64,000 nucleotides of DNA from Hymenobacter oligotrophus (lineage in GTDB: Bacteria > Bacteroidota > Bacteroidia > Cytophagales > Hymenobacteraceae), in assembly GCF_003574965.1 (NCBI RefSeq), contig NZ_CP032317.1:2170001-2234000 (forward strand). Direction: 5' to 3'. The position numbers and the translations under genes are program-made. A model generated the notes under the pieces. That model worked only from the letters and a program-made list of their open reading frames with translations. It searched no databases and had not been told where the DNA came from. Positions within the stretch are counted from its first letter, which is position 1. Every line of letters begins with the position of its first letter. Positions 53,355 to 61,781 of this stretch are shown here, piece by piece.

Positions 53355-53645
53355 CACGGCTGCGGAGCAAAGTGCCGCGCCACAAATCCGGGTCTGGGGG
53401 CCGTTTGGGCGTACCTTGGCATCGGGGTGAGCGTCAATCACGTATGGCTTTAAAAAGGCAATTGGCCGGCGGAACGAGTTGCCGTGCTGTTGTGGTTTTG
53501 AAAAACACGGGGTCCTGGCCGATTTTTTGCGGCATCTTGGCTTCGGCATTACTTTTCGGCCGGGCGGCGCGGCGCTTCGTCAGCCACCGCCCCCGACCCG
53601 AACGCTTCCCAACGGTTTCAACCTGTTCGTTCACGCCCTCCACTC
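53355..53645. other. Intergenic region without a recognised gene
   Basis: About 290 bases after the terminator and before the next signal-peptide gene. I see no coding frame with a convincing start, no tRNA, no clear TAnnTTTG promoter and no long repeat. The open frame that crosses it overlaps the next gene out of frame and looks non-coding. Confidence 0.5.
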
Positions 53646-54545
53646 ATGAACCTTCGTTCGATGTTGCTCGCCGCCGGCCTTGCCGGCGCCTCCGCGGCTC
53701 CTGCCGTGGCGCAGGATGCCCCGCGCCAGCTGAGCACGCCTCCCACCGTGGCCGACACCGCGCGCCAAAGCGTAGCGGCGCCGGCCCAAGCGCAGCCGGC
53801 GCCGGCCCAGGCTGCGCCGCCTCAGCAAGCTCCGCAACCGCGCTACCGCATCGGCCTGAAATCGGGGCAGGTGTACGCCGCCGACGATGTGGAAATGCGC
53901 CAGCCCGTAATCGGCCGCTCGTACCTGCTGCTCAACGGCCAGCAACGCTTCGATCTGGACCAGATCAAGTTTTACCAGGACGAGACGGGCCACTACATCC
54001 GCACCAACTTGCCGGGCTCGCGCCGCGAGGCCACGCTGCGCCGCGAAAAGCAGGGCCGCATCAGTACCTACTCCATTACCTCGCAGCAGTGGGCGCCGGG
54101 CGGCATGGGCCCCTGGGGCTACGGGCCCTACGGCTACGGCATGGGCCGCTACGGCTTTGGCAGCCCCTGGGGCATGGCTGGCTACCCCTACGGCGGCGGC
54201 TACCGCACCGTCAAAACCGAGTACTTCAGCAAGGATGGTGGCCCGATTCAGGACATGAACTTCCGGAACCTGAGCGTGGCGCTTTCCGATAACCCCGGCA
54301 GCGCCGAGCTGCTGCGCGATGCCGCCCGCCTCAAGCGCATCAGCACAGCGGGCTACATTGTGGGCGGTGGCATGTTGGTGGCCGGTATGCTGAACACCTT
54401 TAGCGGCAACGCCCAGCGCATTTCGCCGCTGGTGTTCATTTCGGTGCCGGTGCTGCTGGTGCCCACGCTGGTGGGCGGCTCGCAGGCCAACAAGCTGAAG
54501 CAGGCCGTGCAGATGTACAACTACAACGGGGCCGCTACGCGCTAA
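53646..54545 (+). CDS. Exported protein with Gly/Tyr-rich segment, unknown
   Basis: A 299-residue protein with signal peptide MNLRSMLLAAGLAGASAAPAVAQ, then a Pro/Ala/Gln linker (about 40-65). A small beta-rich domain follows (YRIGLKSGQVYAADDVEM, RFDLDQIKFYQDETGHYI), then a Gly/Tyr/Pro-rich run at about 150-180 (GPWGYGPYGYGMGRYGFG). Two hydrophobic stretches close the protein (YIVGGGMLVAGMLNTF and PLVFISVPVLLVPTLVGG), probably membrane segments. No family is recognised. A pattern of Gly-Tyr repeats is known from envelope-associated proteins, but no function is claimed. Confidence 0.7.
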   Translation: MNLRSMLLAAGLAGASAAPAVAQDAPRQLSTPPTVADTARQSVAAPAQAQPAPAQAAPPQQAPQPRYRIGLKSGQVYAADDVEMRQPVIGRSYLLLNGQQRFDLDQIKFYQDETGHYIRTNLPGSRREATLRREKQGRISTYSITSQQWAPGGMGPWGYGPYGYGMGRYGFGSPWGMAGYPYGGGYRTVKTEYFSKDGGPIQDMNFRNLSVALSDNPGSAELLRDAARLKRISTAGYIVGGGMLVAGMLNTFSGNAQRISPLVFISVPVLLVPTLVGGSQANKLKQAVQMYNYNGAATR

Positions 54546-54653
54546 CGCGCAGCCCCTGCTCCTTACCCCGCCAAGGCCGGCTCCCACCTAGGGGCCGGCC
54601 TTGTTTTTGGCGGTGCCCCAACCGCGCAGCCGGCTCTTGCGTTTGCCAGGGTT

Positions 54654-55400
54654 GTGTCTGCCGCCCTACCCACTCCCGATCCCGACTTTCCCCACCGCCA
54701 AGCGCTGGCTATGCTGGCGCACGAGCGGCTATGCCAGCTCTACGGGGCGCCGTTTCGGTTTTTCAGCGTTAAAGACCCCATGAGCGAGCTGGTTAGTGCC
54801 GTCCTGTCGCACCGCACCCGCAACCAGGATTCGCACCGCGCCTACCAGCAACTGCGCGCCCGCTTTGCCACCTGGCCCGAGGTGCGCGATGCCCCCACGG
54901 CCGAAGTGGAAGAAGCCATTAGCCCCTGCACGTGGCCCGAGCAAAAAGCCCCTCGCATACAAGCCATTTTGCGCGAGCTAACCGAACGGCTCGATGGACA
55001 ACTGACACTCGAGTTCCTGGCCGATTTGCCCGTGCCTGAGGCCCGCGCCTGGCTCGAAACCCTGCCCGGCGTGGGGCCCAAAACCAGTGCGGCTACGTTG
55101 CTTTTTAGCACATTGCGCCGCCCGGCCATGCCCGTCGATAGCCACCACCACCGCGTGGCGCAGCGCCTAGGGCTGATTGGCCCCAAGGTAGGCACGGAGG
55201 CCTCGCATGCCCTGCTCGAAGCGTTGTTGCCGCCTGGTTGGGATGCGCAGCAAGTTTACGACCACCACGAAGCCCTGATGTTTCATGGGCAGAAGTGCTG
55301 CTACCACCGCTCGCCCGCCTGCGGCCGCTGCGTGTTGCTTGATGTGTGCCCCACCGGCCAGCAGCTGCGGGGCAACACTTTGGTGGTGCCGGCTGCGTAA
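54654..55400 (+). CDS. Endonuclease III-like DNA glycosylase with iron-sulfur cluster
   Basis: A 248-residue HhH-GPD base-excision protein. The helix-hairpin-helix and catalytic Lys are in LETLPGVGPKTSAATLLF, and the catalytic Asp is in MPVDSHHHRVAQRLGL. The cluster ligands follow the endonuclease III spacing C-x6-C-x2-C-x5-C in CCYHRSPACGRCVLLDVC. The start is a GTG at 54654; no in-frame ATG lies before MLAHERL. It is longer at the N-terminus than E. coli Nth and diverged in the HhH region, so substrate range may differ. Two small genes follow in the same direction. Confidence 0.93.
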   Translation: MSAALPTPDPDFPHRQALAMLAHERLCQLYGAPFRFFSVKDPMSELVSAVLSHRTRNQDSHRAYQQLRARFATWPEVRDAPTAEVEEAISPCTWPEQKAPRIQAILRELTERLDGQLTLEFLADLPVPEARAWLETLPGVGPKTSAATLLFSTLRRPAMPVDSHHHRVAQRLGLIGPKVGTEASHALLEALLPPGWDAQQVYDHHEALMFHGQKCCYHRSPACGRCVLLDVCPTGQQLRGNTLVVPAA

Positions 55401-55431
55401 GCGTACCTATCACCTTCTCTCCTCTTCAGCC

Positions 55432-55635
55432 ATGAAAACTACTTACGGCATGCCGGCGTTGCTGTCGGCCATATTCCCCGGTTTGGGCCAGCTCATCAAA
55501 GGCCAACTACTCAAGGCCGTTGTTATTTGGGTAATCAGCGGCGTGGTGGGCTTTTTGCTTTGGTGGACGATAATTGTTCCTTTTGCCGTGTGGGCCTGGA
55601 ACGTGTACGACGCCTACAACTCGCCCACCACGTAG
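55432..55635 (+). CDS. Small TM2-like membrane protein
   Basis: A 67-residue protein with two hydrophobic helices. The opening PALLSAIFPGLGQLIKGQLLKAVVIWVISGVVGFLL is typical of short TM2/DUF5683-like membrane proteins (Pro-Gly-Leu-Gly-Gln turn, then the second helix). It ends with a short polar tail (VYDAYNSP), also common in that group. Function unknown. It stands 31 bases after the nuclease gene and 6 bases before the DUF167 gene, so the three are probably one transcript. Confidence 0.8.
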   Translation: MKTTYGMPALLSAIFPGLGQLIKGQLLKAVVIWVISGVVGFLLWWTIIVPFAVWAWNVYDAYNSPTT

Positions 55636-55641
55636 CCCGGC

Positions 55642-55911
55642 ATGGCCACCCTGCACCTCAAAGCCAAACCCAACGCCCGCCACAACGCCGTTGTAATTGC
55701 CGCCGATGGCAGCGTTACCATTCGGCTGAATGCCCCGGCGCAGGATGGCAAAGCCAACGACTGCCTGCTGCGGTTTTTGGCCGAGGTGCTGGCCCAGCCC
55801 CGCAGCAGTCTTACATTGCTCAGCGGCCACACGGCGCCGTTCAAGCGGGTTGAGGTGCCCGGCCTTTCCGACCTGGAGCTGCGCCGGGCCCTGGTTGCCC
55901 TCGCGCACTAG
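55642..55911 (+). CDS. DUF167 (YggU/UPF0235) family protein
   Basis: An 89-residue protein of the YggU family. The family pattern is seen in HLKAKPNARHNAVV, VTIRLNAPAQDGKANDCLLRFLAEVL and SSLTLLSGHTAPFKRVEVPGL. Structures of this family are known but the role is not. It lies last in the small co-directional cluster with the endonuclease III-like and TM2-like genes. Confidence 0.93.
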   Translation: MATLHLKAKPNARHNAVVIAADGSVTIRLNAPAQDGKANDCLLRFLAEVLAQPRSSLTLLSGHTAPFKRVEVPGLSDLELRRALVALAH

Positions 55912-56061
55912 GCACGCCACCACCTAGGCCTGGGTTTGCTGTTCCTGGTGCTGCAAGCCTTTGGCCTCGAGGGGCGCGCACTTTGATTCTTTCTGTATCA
56001 GACCGACTCCTTGCGGTACGTGTAGCCCTACGCCTCATAGTTGGGCTTGCTGCCTGTCAGG

Positions 56062-56097
56062 GCCCTAGGTTGCTGCGCGGTTTGCAGCACCTAGGGC
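56062..56097. repeat. Hairpin with CCTAGG in both arms
   Basis: GCCCTAGGTTGCTGC (56062-56076) and GCAGCACCTAGGGC (56084-56097) pair with one bulged base, followed by ATTTTCT. It sits 7 bases before the stop of the minus-strand M28 gene and may terminate the convergent plus-strand cluster. Confidence 0.65.
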
Positions 56098-56104
56098 ATT
56101 TTCT

Positions 56105-57097
56105 TTACAGCTTCAGCACGGCGTTCAGCACGCCGTTTACTACTTCGGCCATGCGGCGGAAGTCAAGCGTGTCGATGGTGTCGCCGGTTTCGTGGTAGTT
56201 GGGGTTGCGCAAAAAGGCCGTGTCGTTAATCATCACGGCATTCCAGCCGTAGGGCCAGTAGTTGCGCTGATCGGACAAGCCCGCCAGGCCCGCTTTGGCC
56301 GACAGGTTGATGCGTTGCACATCCACATCGGCGGTGGCTCGCATCAGCTGCTGCACGCGCTGCGTGAACAGCTCCTGCCCATCGCGGCCCACCACCGTAA
56401 TAAAGTTGCCCGTATTGGGGTACAGCTCGGCTAAGTGTTCGGTGGGGAAGCGCTGCGAACCGGGCTCGTCGCGGAAGTAGCCGATCATCTCGTAGCAAAT
56501 CATGGCGCGTACGGCCACGCCCGCATCGTGCAAGGATTTGGCGTGCACGGCGCTGCCCATGTACTCCGAGGCGAAGTACGGCGGCTCTTCGTTGGGGTAG
56601 GCCACTAGGTCGATGCGGCGGTCGGCGGGTAGCTCGGCTTGCATGTGCTGCAGCAGGCGCGCGGTTTCGAGCAGGCCTGCCACGGCCGAGGCATTGTCGT
56701 CGGCGCCGGGTTGCTCTCCAAACACATCGTAATGGGCTCCTACTACGATGCGCTCGGCATCGGCGGGGCCAAAAGTGGCGATGATGTTGCGGTACTGCCG
56801 GCCATCGGCCTTAAAAGGCTGTTCCTCCACGGGGCAGCCCAGCTTTTCAAACTCCGCCCGAATGTAGTCGGCCGCTTGGTTGAGCGAACCGAGGTTGCGG
56901 TAGTTGCGGGCAGGCTGCAGCGAGGTCAGAAATTCGACATCGGCGTAGAGCCGCTCTTGGTTGGCGCGCATAGGTGCGTTGGCTTGGTTGCTGGCAGGTT
57001 GGCTATACGGCAAAGAACCACTCCGTAGCTTACCAAACAACCATACGGCCGAGCCCAAGGCAAGTAAAACCAGCATCAGCCGCCCCGAAACACGCAT
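56105..57097 (-). CDS. M28 family metallopeptidase, membrane anchored or exported
   Basis: A 330-residue zinc aminopeptidase-type protein. The N-terminal hydrophobic stretch (LMLVLLALGSAVWLFGKL) has no clear cleavage site and may be an anchor. The metal site is intact: GAHYDVFGEQPGADDNASAVAGLLE (His, Asp), VAYPNEEPPYF (Glu-Glu) and late NYHETGDTIDTLD (His). The domain spans about 40-330 and would release N-terminal residues from peptides in the periplasm. Start ATG at 57097 is preferred to a TTG two codons earlier. No operon partner. Confidence 0.92.
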   Translation of the reverse strand: MRVSGRLMLVLLALGSAVWLFGKLRSGSLPYSQPASNQANAPMRANQERLYADVEFLTSLQPARNYRNLGSLNQAADYIRAEFEKLGCPVEEQPFKADGRQYRNIIATFGPADAERIVVGAHYDVFGEQPGADDNASAVAGLLETARLLQHMQAELPADRRIDLVAYPNEEPPYFASEYMGSAVHAKSLHDAGVAVRAMICYEMIGYFRDEPGSQRFPTEHLAELYPNTGNFITVVGRDGQELFTQRVQQLMRATADVDVQRINLSAKAGLAGLSDQRNYWPYGWNAVMINDTAFLRNPNYHETGDTIDTLDFRRMAEVVNGVLNAVLKL

Positions 57098-57157
57098 TGC
57101 CAAACCAGGTTTTTAATGGCGTATAGCTTGTGCAGCTGCCTAGCTAGGCTCTCACAT

Positions 57158-57485
57158 CTGTCATCCTGAGGTGCCGGCCGAAGGACCTTCTCACGGCAGA
57201 AAAATTAAAGAAGAACGTCCTGCCGAGCTTGTCGAGACAACTCGCGTGCTGACGCTAGATAGAAAGTACTATCTGGCAAGATGTCTCGACAAGCTCGACA
57301 TGACCGCTCTAAATTGATGGCGACGAAGCACGCGAGATGCTCGACAAGCTCGACATGCCAGGTACGCGGATGCAGACGAAGCGGTAGAGATGCTTAGGCA
57401 AGCGGACGCCAGATGTGGCATGACGTTCATTATGCGTTTGTGCTGGCGTAATGAAGGTCCTTCGGCCGGCGCCTCAGGATGACAG
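57158..57485. repeat. Second island of nested inverted repeats (CATCCTGAGG...AGGACCTT family)
   Basis: This covers most of the 413-base gap between the M28 gene and thrC, with no gene inside. The outer arms 57158-57190 and 57453-57485 match in 32 of 33 positions. Inner arms 57224-57239 and 57282-57297 (CGAGCTTGTCGAGACA) match exactly. CTCGACATGA also appears in the repeat after fbaA (12.5 kb). It is of the same general build as 15841-16308 but unrelated in its outer arms. Confidence 0.88.
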
Positions 57486-57510
57486 GCGAGCTAGAATAGA
57501 ATCGGCGTCG

Positions 57511-58707
57511 TTAGTAACGGCCTTCTACGTTATCGAGGTACTTCTGGCCCGAGCCGGTGTTCAGCAGCAGCACTTGCTCGCCGGCGCGTAGCCAGCCGCT
57601 GGCCAGCAGTTTGCGGGTGGCCATCCATACGGCGGCGCCTTCGGGCGCTACAAACAAGCCTTCGGTGCGGCCTAGCTCGCGCATGCCTTCTACCATTTCG
57701 TCGTCGCTGATGCTCATGGCCGTGCCGCTCGACTGCTCGAGCACTTGCAGCATCAGGGCTTCGCCTAGGGGGCGCGGCACCGCCAAGCCGTTGGCAATGG
57801 TGGGTTTGCCGTTGTAGTGCTGGCAGTTGGGCTGGTTGCCGGCTATGGTTTCGATCAGCGGGCAGCAGTTGGTGGCTTGCACGGCTACCATGCGTGGCAG
57901 CTTGGCATCGGCCGTTAGCCAACCTAGGGCTTTCATTTCCTCAAATGCCTTCCAGATGCCGATAAGGCCGGTGCCGCCGCCTGCAGGGTACACTATCACA
58001 TCGGGCAGTTGCCACTGCAGCTGCTCGGCAATTTCGTAACCCATGGTTTTTTTGCCTTCTAGCCGGTAGGGCTCTTTTAGCGTCGAGACGTCGAGCAAAC
58101 GGCCATCGGCGTTGAGCTGCCGCACGTGGGCTGCGCAATCGTTGATGAGGCCATCGACTAGCCGCACATCGGCACCGTACCAGTAGCACTCCTCGCGAAA
58201 GGCTTTGGGCGTATGACGCGGCATTACTACCGTAGCGGGCAGGCCGGCTTTGGCGCAGTAGGCCGCCATGGCTACGCCGGCGTTGCCAGCCGTTGGAATG
58301 ATGCAGCCCTCGGCCCCAAGTTCCTTGGCTTTGGATATGGCCATGCTCAGGCCGCGGGCCTTAAAGGAGCCCGTTGGGTTCTGGCCTTCGTCTTTCAGCA
58401 GCAACGACGCCAAGCCGTAGCGGGCCCCTAGATTGCGCAGCGTAAGCAGCGGCGTGAACCCTTCGCCCAGGCTCACCATGTTGGCATCGTCGAGCAGCGG
58501 TAGCACCTCGCGGTAGCGCCACATGGTGGCCGGGCGCGCAGCCAGGGCCTCTTTGCTTAGCGAACCTCTCTCGAGCGTGTAGCGGGCCAGCAGCGGCGCA
58601 GCGCAGCACTCAGCCACGGTTTGGGGGGAAAACGCCGAATGCGGCGCGTGGCAGCGCGAGCACACCAGCTCGCTTACACGACTAAGAGGTTCGGTGATGG
58701 TGGCCAT
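57511..58707 (-). CDS. thrC: Threonine synthase
   Basis: A 398-residue PLP enzyme that converts O-phosphohomoserine to threonine. The N-terminus carries a zinc-ribbon-like segment (CSRCHAPHSAFSPQTVAECC) seen in the plant/archaeal-type enzymes. The PLP lysine is in NPTGSFKARGL, the phosphate-binding loop is VYPAGGGTGLIGIW, and IPTAGNAGVAMAAY is typical. Late GLFVAPEGAAVW closes the fold. A threonine dehydratase or cysteate synthase-like enzyme is less likely given the zinc ribbon. Start MATITEPLSRV at 58707. Single gene. Confidence 0.88.
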   Translation of the reverse strand: MATITEPLSRVSELVCSRCHAPHSAFSPQTVAECCAAPLLARYTLERGSLSKEALAARPATMWRYREVLPLLDDANMVSLGEGFTPLLTLRNLGARYGLASLLLKDEGQNPTGSFKARGLSMAISKAKELGAEGCIIPTAGNAGVAMAAYCAKAGLPATVVMPRHTPKAFREECYWYGADVRLVDGLINDCAAHVRQLNADGRLLDVSTLKEPYRLEGKKTMGYEIAEQLQWQLPDVIVYPAGGGTGLIGIWKAFEEMKALGWLTADAKLPRMVAVQATNCCPLIETIAGNQPNCQHYNGKPTIANGLAVPRPLGEALMLQVLEQSSGTAMSISDDEMVEGMRELGRTEGLFVAPEGAAVWMATRKLLASGWLRAGEQVLLLNTGSGQKYLDNVEGRY

Positions 58708-58794
58708 GGCTCGGGTTTAGGGTGAAAACTGCCCAAAGAACGCTGCCGACCCCGTCAATGGTTATGCCCGATGAGCATGGTATTTTCGCATGGG

Positions 58795-59703
58795 TTATTC
58801 CGCTTTAGAATAATACCGCAGTGCGAACTGCATAAAGTCTTTGAAGGGAGAGTTGTTTTCGGTGCCCCGCCGTTGCACAAATTCGAAATGCCGACGCAGC
58901 TGCAAGTCAGCCACTTTCACCTCGGCTAGCTCGCCGGCGGCCAGTTCTTTCACCACGGCTTGCCTAGGCAAAAAAGCCAGTACGCTTGGGTCAACGCGCA
59001 CAAAGTTCTTCAGGGCCTCGGTGCCACCTAGGCGCACTTTCACGTGCAAATCGCCGAGCCGGATGCGCTGCGCCAGCAAGGCTTGCTCTACCACCGCCAG
59101 CGTGCCCGAGCCCGGCTCGCGCAGGGCCAATGGTACGTGGTAGAGGTCGGTAAGGGCTAGCTTGCGCCCTTGCAGTGGGTTTTTGGCCGAGCATACGGCC
59201 ACTACGTCGTCGGAGAGCAGCGGCGTGTACGTAACATTGCTTACGCGATGAATCCCCTCGATTACCCCTAGGTCGATTTCGTGCTCGAGCAAGGCTTTGA
59301 GGATGTTCTCGCTGTTGCGGTTTTTGAGCGTAAGCTGCACGTGCGGGTGGTGCCCTAGGTAAGCCGACAGCACCGGCGGCAGCACGTACAGCGAAATGGT
59401 GGTGCTGGCCCCAATCACCATCCGGATGTCGGGCGTGAAGCGCGGGCTGAGGTCGGCCATTGCCTGGTGCAGCTCGGTTTGCAGCTGCTGCACCTGCAGA
59501 AGTTTTTGGTAGAGCAGCTGACCGGCCGCCGTAAGCGCCACAGCGTTGCCCAAACGCTCAAACAAGCCCGTTTTGTAGTGCTCCTCCAAGGCTTTTACTT
59601 GCTTGCTCACCGCCGATTGGCTGATGAACAGGCTTTGGCTGGCCTTGGTGAAGCTGAGGCGCCGGGCCACTTCCAGAAATACCTCGTGTTGGTGCGAAAG
59701 CAT
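58795..59703 (-). CDS. LysR family transcriptional regulator
   Basis: A 302-residue regulator. The winged helix-turn-helix is at about 1-60 (FLEVARRLSFTKASQSLFISQSAVSKQVKALE). A linker helix and a periplasmic-binding-type effector domain follow (DIRMVIGASTTISLYVLPPVL onward, with ELGVIEG-like EIDLGVIEG). The effector is unknown. Divergent to it, 184 bases away, is a DUF2892 gene, which is the usual arrangement for a LysR target. Start MLSHQHEVFLE at 59703. Confidence 0.93.
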   Translation of the reverse strand: MLSHQHEVFLEVARRLSFTKASQSLFISQSAVSKQVKALEEHYKTGLFERLGNAVALTAAGQLLYQKLLQVQQLQTELHQAMADLSPRFTPDIRMVIGASTTISLYVLPPVLSAYLGHHPHVQLTLKNRNSENILKALLEHEIDLGVIEGIHRVSNVTYTPLLSDDVVAVCSAKNPLQGRKLALTDLYHVPLALREPGSGTLAVVEQALLAQRIRLGDLHVKVRLGGTEALKNFVRVDPSVLAFLPRQAVVKELAAGELAEVKVADLQLRRHFEFVQRRGTENNSPFKDFMQFALRYYSKAE

Positions 59704-59887
59704 GGCCGGAAGGTACAACCAGGCTGCCAAGTAGCTACTTCGTCCCGCGCTGCTGGCCTGCCCTGAGGCGGCCAACTGAACTATACCAACAGCGTTTGCA
59801 CGTTCGCAAATTTTGTAACGCAACTCATTACCAATTGGCCTTTATCGGGTGTTACTTATAAGCACCATCCGCCAAACCGCCCGAGCT

Positions 59888-60127
59888 ATGCGTTGCAACC
59901 TAGGCATGCCCGACCGCCTTATTCGCCTGCTGTTTGCCCTGATGCTGGGCGCCGAGTTGCTGCTCGAAGGGCAAAGCCCCGATATGCTGGCCCTGCTGGC
60001 CGCGCTGTCGGCGGGCTTGCTGGTTACGGGCCTGAGCGGATTCAGCCCGCTGTACGCCCTGCTGGGCCTTTCTACGCGCGATTTGCTGCGCAACAAACCC
60101 CCGAAAGCGCGGCGTTTCAGCGCGTAG
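59888..60127 (+). CDS. DUF2892 inner-membrane protein (YgaP-type membrane module)
   Basis: A 79-residue protein with the family opening MRCNLGMPDRLIRLLFALMLG and two hydrophobic helices (about 10-27 and 35-62, the latter with GLLVTGLSGFSPLYALLGLST). The short Cys/Gly-rich start is typical. DUF2892 is often linked to rhodanese or sulfur proteins, but no such gene is adjacent. It is divergent from the LysR gene, which may control it. Start at 59888 is set by the conserved MRCN. Confidence 0.85.
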   Translation: MRCNLGMPDRLIRLLFALMLGAELLLEGQSPDMLALLAALSAGLLVTGLSGFSPLYALLGLSTRDLLRNKPPKARRFSA

Positions 60128-60175
60128 CCCTAGGTGGCCTGCGATTGTTTGCACCCAAGCAGCCAAAGGCAGCGG

Positions 60176-60994
60176 CTACGGCTGGGTTGGTGCGTTGGGT
60201 GCGGGAGCAGCCGCCTGTTGGCGCGCTACCGGGCCCGAGCCCGGCCAGTGCGGCCGCAGCGAGTTGGCGTAGTCGACGAGCAGGGCCAGCTGGCGGGCAT
60301 CGGTAAAGCGCAAGTTGTGCCGGCGGGCGTAGGCAACTATGGCGTTGGCTTCGCGGGCAAAGTAGGCCAGCACATCGTGCTTGGGGCGGTGCAAGCGCAG
60401 CACGCGGCCATCGGGGGTACCCAAAAAGTACTTCTCGGCCGGCGCGTAGTAGTGGTCGTTGAGGGGCCGCCCCGCCGCATTGGCCACGCCCCAAAACGAC
60501 GGCTCGGCCCAAGGCGCCCGCCGCAGTACCAAGGTGCAGCGCCGGTACAGCGTTACGGGGCCGCTGCTCATCAGCTCAAAAAAAGCGGGGCACCCGCCCG
60601 CGGCGTTGGGTAAGTCGCGGGTCCAGCGGTGCACCAAAAACAGGCGTGCCCGGTCGTAGCCAAACCAGGGGCGGCCGCCCCGGCCGTTGCGCATGGCCCG
60701 GGGTTGCAAGCCCGCCGTGGCCGTTGCGGGGAGTTGCCCATCGCCGCGCACGGCAAAGGCGCGTACCTCGCCAGCGGGTATGGTGCGCACGCGCCCGTCG
60801 GGCATTTTTAGCAAGAGCAAGTCGCGGTCGAAGTGCAGCGCAAGCGGGCCGCGGAGGGTGTCGCCGGAATTCAGCACCACGGTGCTGTGGGCAAACTGCT
60901 GTGCCTTGGGCATCGGTTGGGCAGCCCCCTGCAGCGGCAAGCTCCCCACCAACGCCCCGGCACAAATTGCGAGTACTAGGCGGTGCGTTTTCAT
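60176..60994 (-). CDS. Exported protein, unknown
   Basis: A 272-residue protein with a signal peptide (LVLAICAGALVGSLPLQGAAQ). A small beta-rich domain follows (STVVLNSGDTLRGPLALHFDRDLLLLKMPDGRVRTIPAGEV), similar in feel to the domain in the gene at 53646. The C-terminal half has a positively charged, Cys-containing section (PVTLYRRCTLVLRRAP, LGTPDGRVLRLHRPKHDVLAYFAREANAIVAYA). No known family is recognised. The start is set by the signal peptide. Confidence 0.65.
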   Translation of the reverse strand: MKTHRLVLAICAGALVGSLPLQGAAQPMPKAQQFAHSTVVLNSGDTLRGPLALHFDRDLLLLKMPDGRVRTIPAGEVRAFAVRGDGQLPATATAGLQPRAMRNGRGGRPWFGYDRARLFLVHRWTRDLPNAAGGCPAFFELMSSGPVTLYRRCTLVLRRAPWAEPSFWGVANAAGRPLNDHYYAPAEKYFLGTPDGRVLRLHRPKHDVLAYFAREANAIVAYARRHNLRFTDARQLALLVDYANSLRPHWPGSGPVARQQAAAPAPNAPTQP

Positions 60995-61116
60995 GCCGGA
61001 ATGACTCGGCACCCCTCCTAGCGCTGCACCAAACAGTTGGCTACAAGCAAATTATTTTACGAATCTTTTCGTAGTTATACTACCTCCAAATTTTCCATCG
61101 GAGCATTCCCAGGCGG

Positions 61117-61638
61117 CTATAATTTTGCCGGCACGCTGGCCTTCACGCTGTCGAGCTTGCTAGCCCAGCGTTGCTTTTCTTCGCTGTTGAGGATGGTAAA
61201 CGCCTTTTGGGTTTTGGCGTCGTTGGGGGCCAGGGCCTGGGCCGTGCGCAAGTAGTGCTTGGCCGAGTCGAGGCGCTGTGTCCAGATGTAGTTGATGCCG
61301 ATGTTGCGCATTACGGCCGCCTTGTCGTAGCCGTGGCGCAGGGCCGTCCGGAAGCTGGTGCTCGATTTGGCGTATTCCTTTTGGTTGGCTTCGGCCACGC
61401 CAATTTTGTAGTGCAGTTCGGCGTCGGCGGGGTTTTCCTGCGCCAGCTTGTACAGCTTGGGCAAGGCCTCGGCGTAGGCGTGCTTCTCGAACAACGCGTT
61501 GGCCTCTTGCCGGGCCGGTGTAGCAGCGGCCGGGTTTGCCGACGCGGCGGTTTGCTTAGGAGCTTGGTTGCACGAAGCCGTGGCCAGGGCCGCGGCACCA
61601 GCTAGCAACAAGCTGGTGCGAAAAGCGAAAAAGCGCAT
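61117..61638 (-). CDS. TPR-type lipoprotein
   Basis: A 173-residue protein with lipobox TASC after a hydrophobic leader (FAFRTSLLLAGAAALATASC), then an Ala/Gln-rich spacer. About three TPR-like helix pairs follow (QEANALFEKHAYAEALPKLYKLAQENPADAE, HYKIGVAEANQKEYAKSSTSFRTALRHG, LDSAKHYLRTAQALAPND). TPR lipoproteins scaffold envelope complexes; no partner is visible here. Start at 61638. Confidence 0.8.
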   Translation of the reverse strand: MRFFAFRTSLLLAGAAALATASCNQAPKQTAASANPAAATPARQEANALFEKHAYAEALPKLYKLAQENPADAELHYKIGVAEANQKEYAKSSTSFRTALRHGYDKAAVMRNIGINYIWTQRLDSAKHYLRTAQALAPNDAKTQKAFTILNSEEKQRWASKLDSVKASVPAKL

Positions 61639-61781
61639 TATGGTTTGGTTGTGGTGGATGGAGCAAGGCGGGCAGCTGCTTTGGCAATGCCCAGAGCGGC
61701 CGCCCGCCTGGCAAATTAGCACGCGCCGCCGGTAAACCACGCGCCTGCGTGCATTCTGTGGCCGGGGCGGGCCTGCCCAAG

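Noticed and set aside
53447-53600. Coding frame in the gap before the exported protein gene
   Set aside because: The plus-strand frame runs on into that gene out of frame and shows no plausible protein.
54654-55911. New operon system (nuclease, membrane protein, DUF167)
   Set aside because: Each is a common housekeeping family and proximity alone is not evidence of a joint function.
57158-57485. Insertion sequence
   Set aside because: Terminal inverted arms exist but no transposase frame lies inside; called a repeat island.
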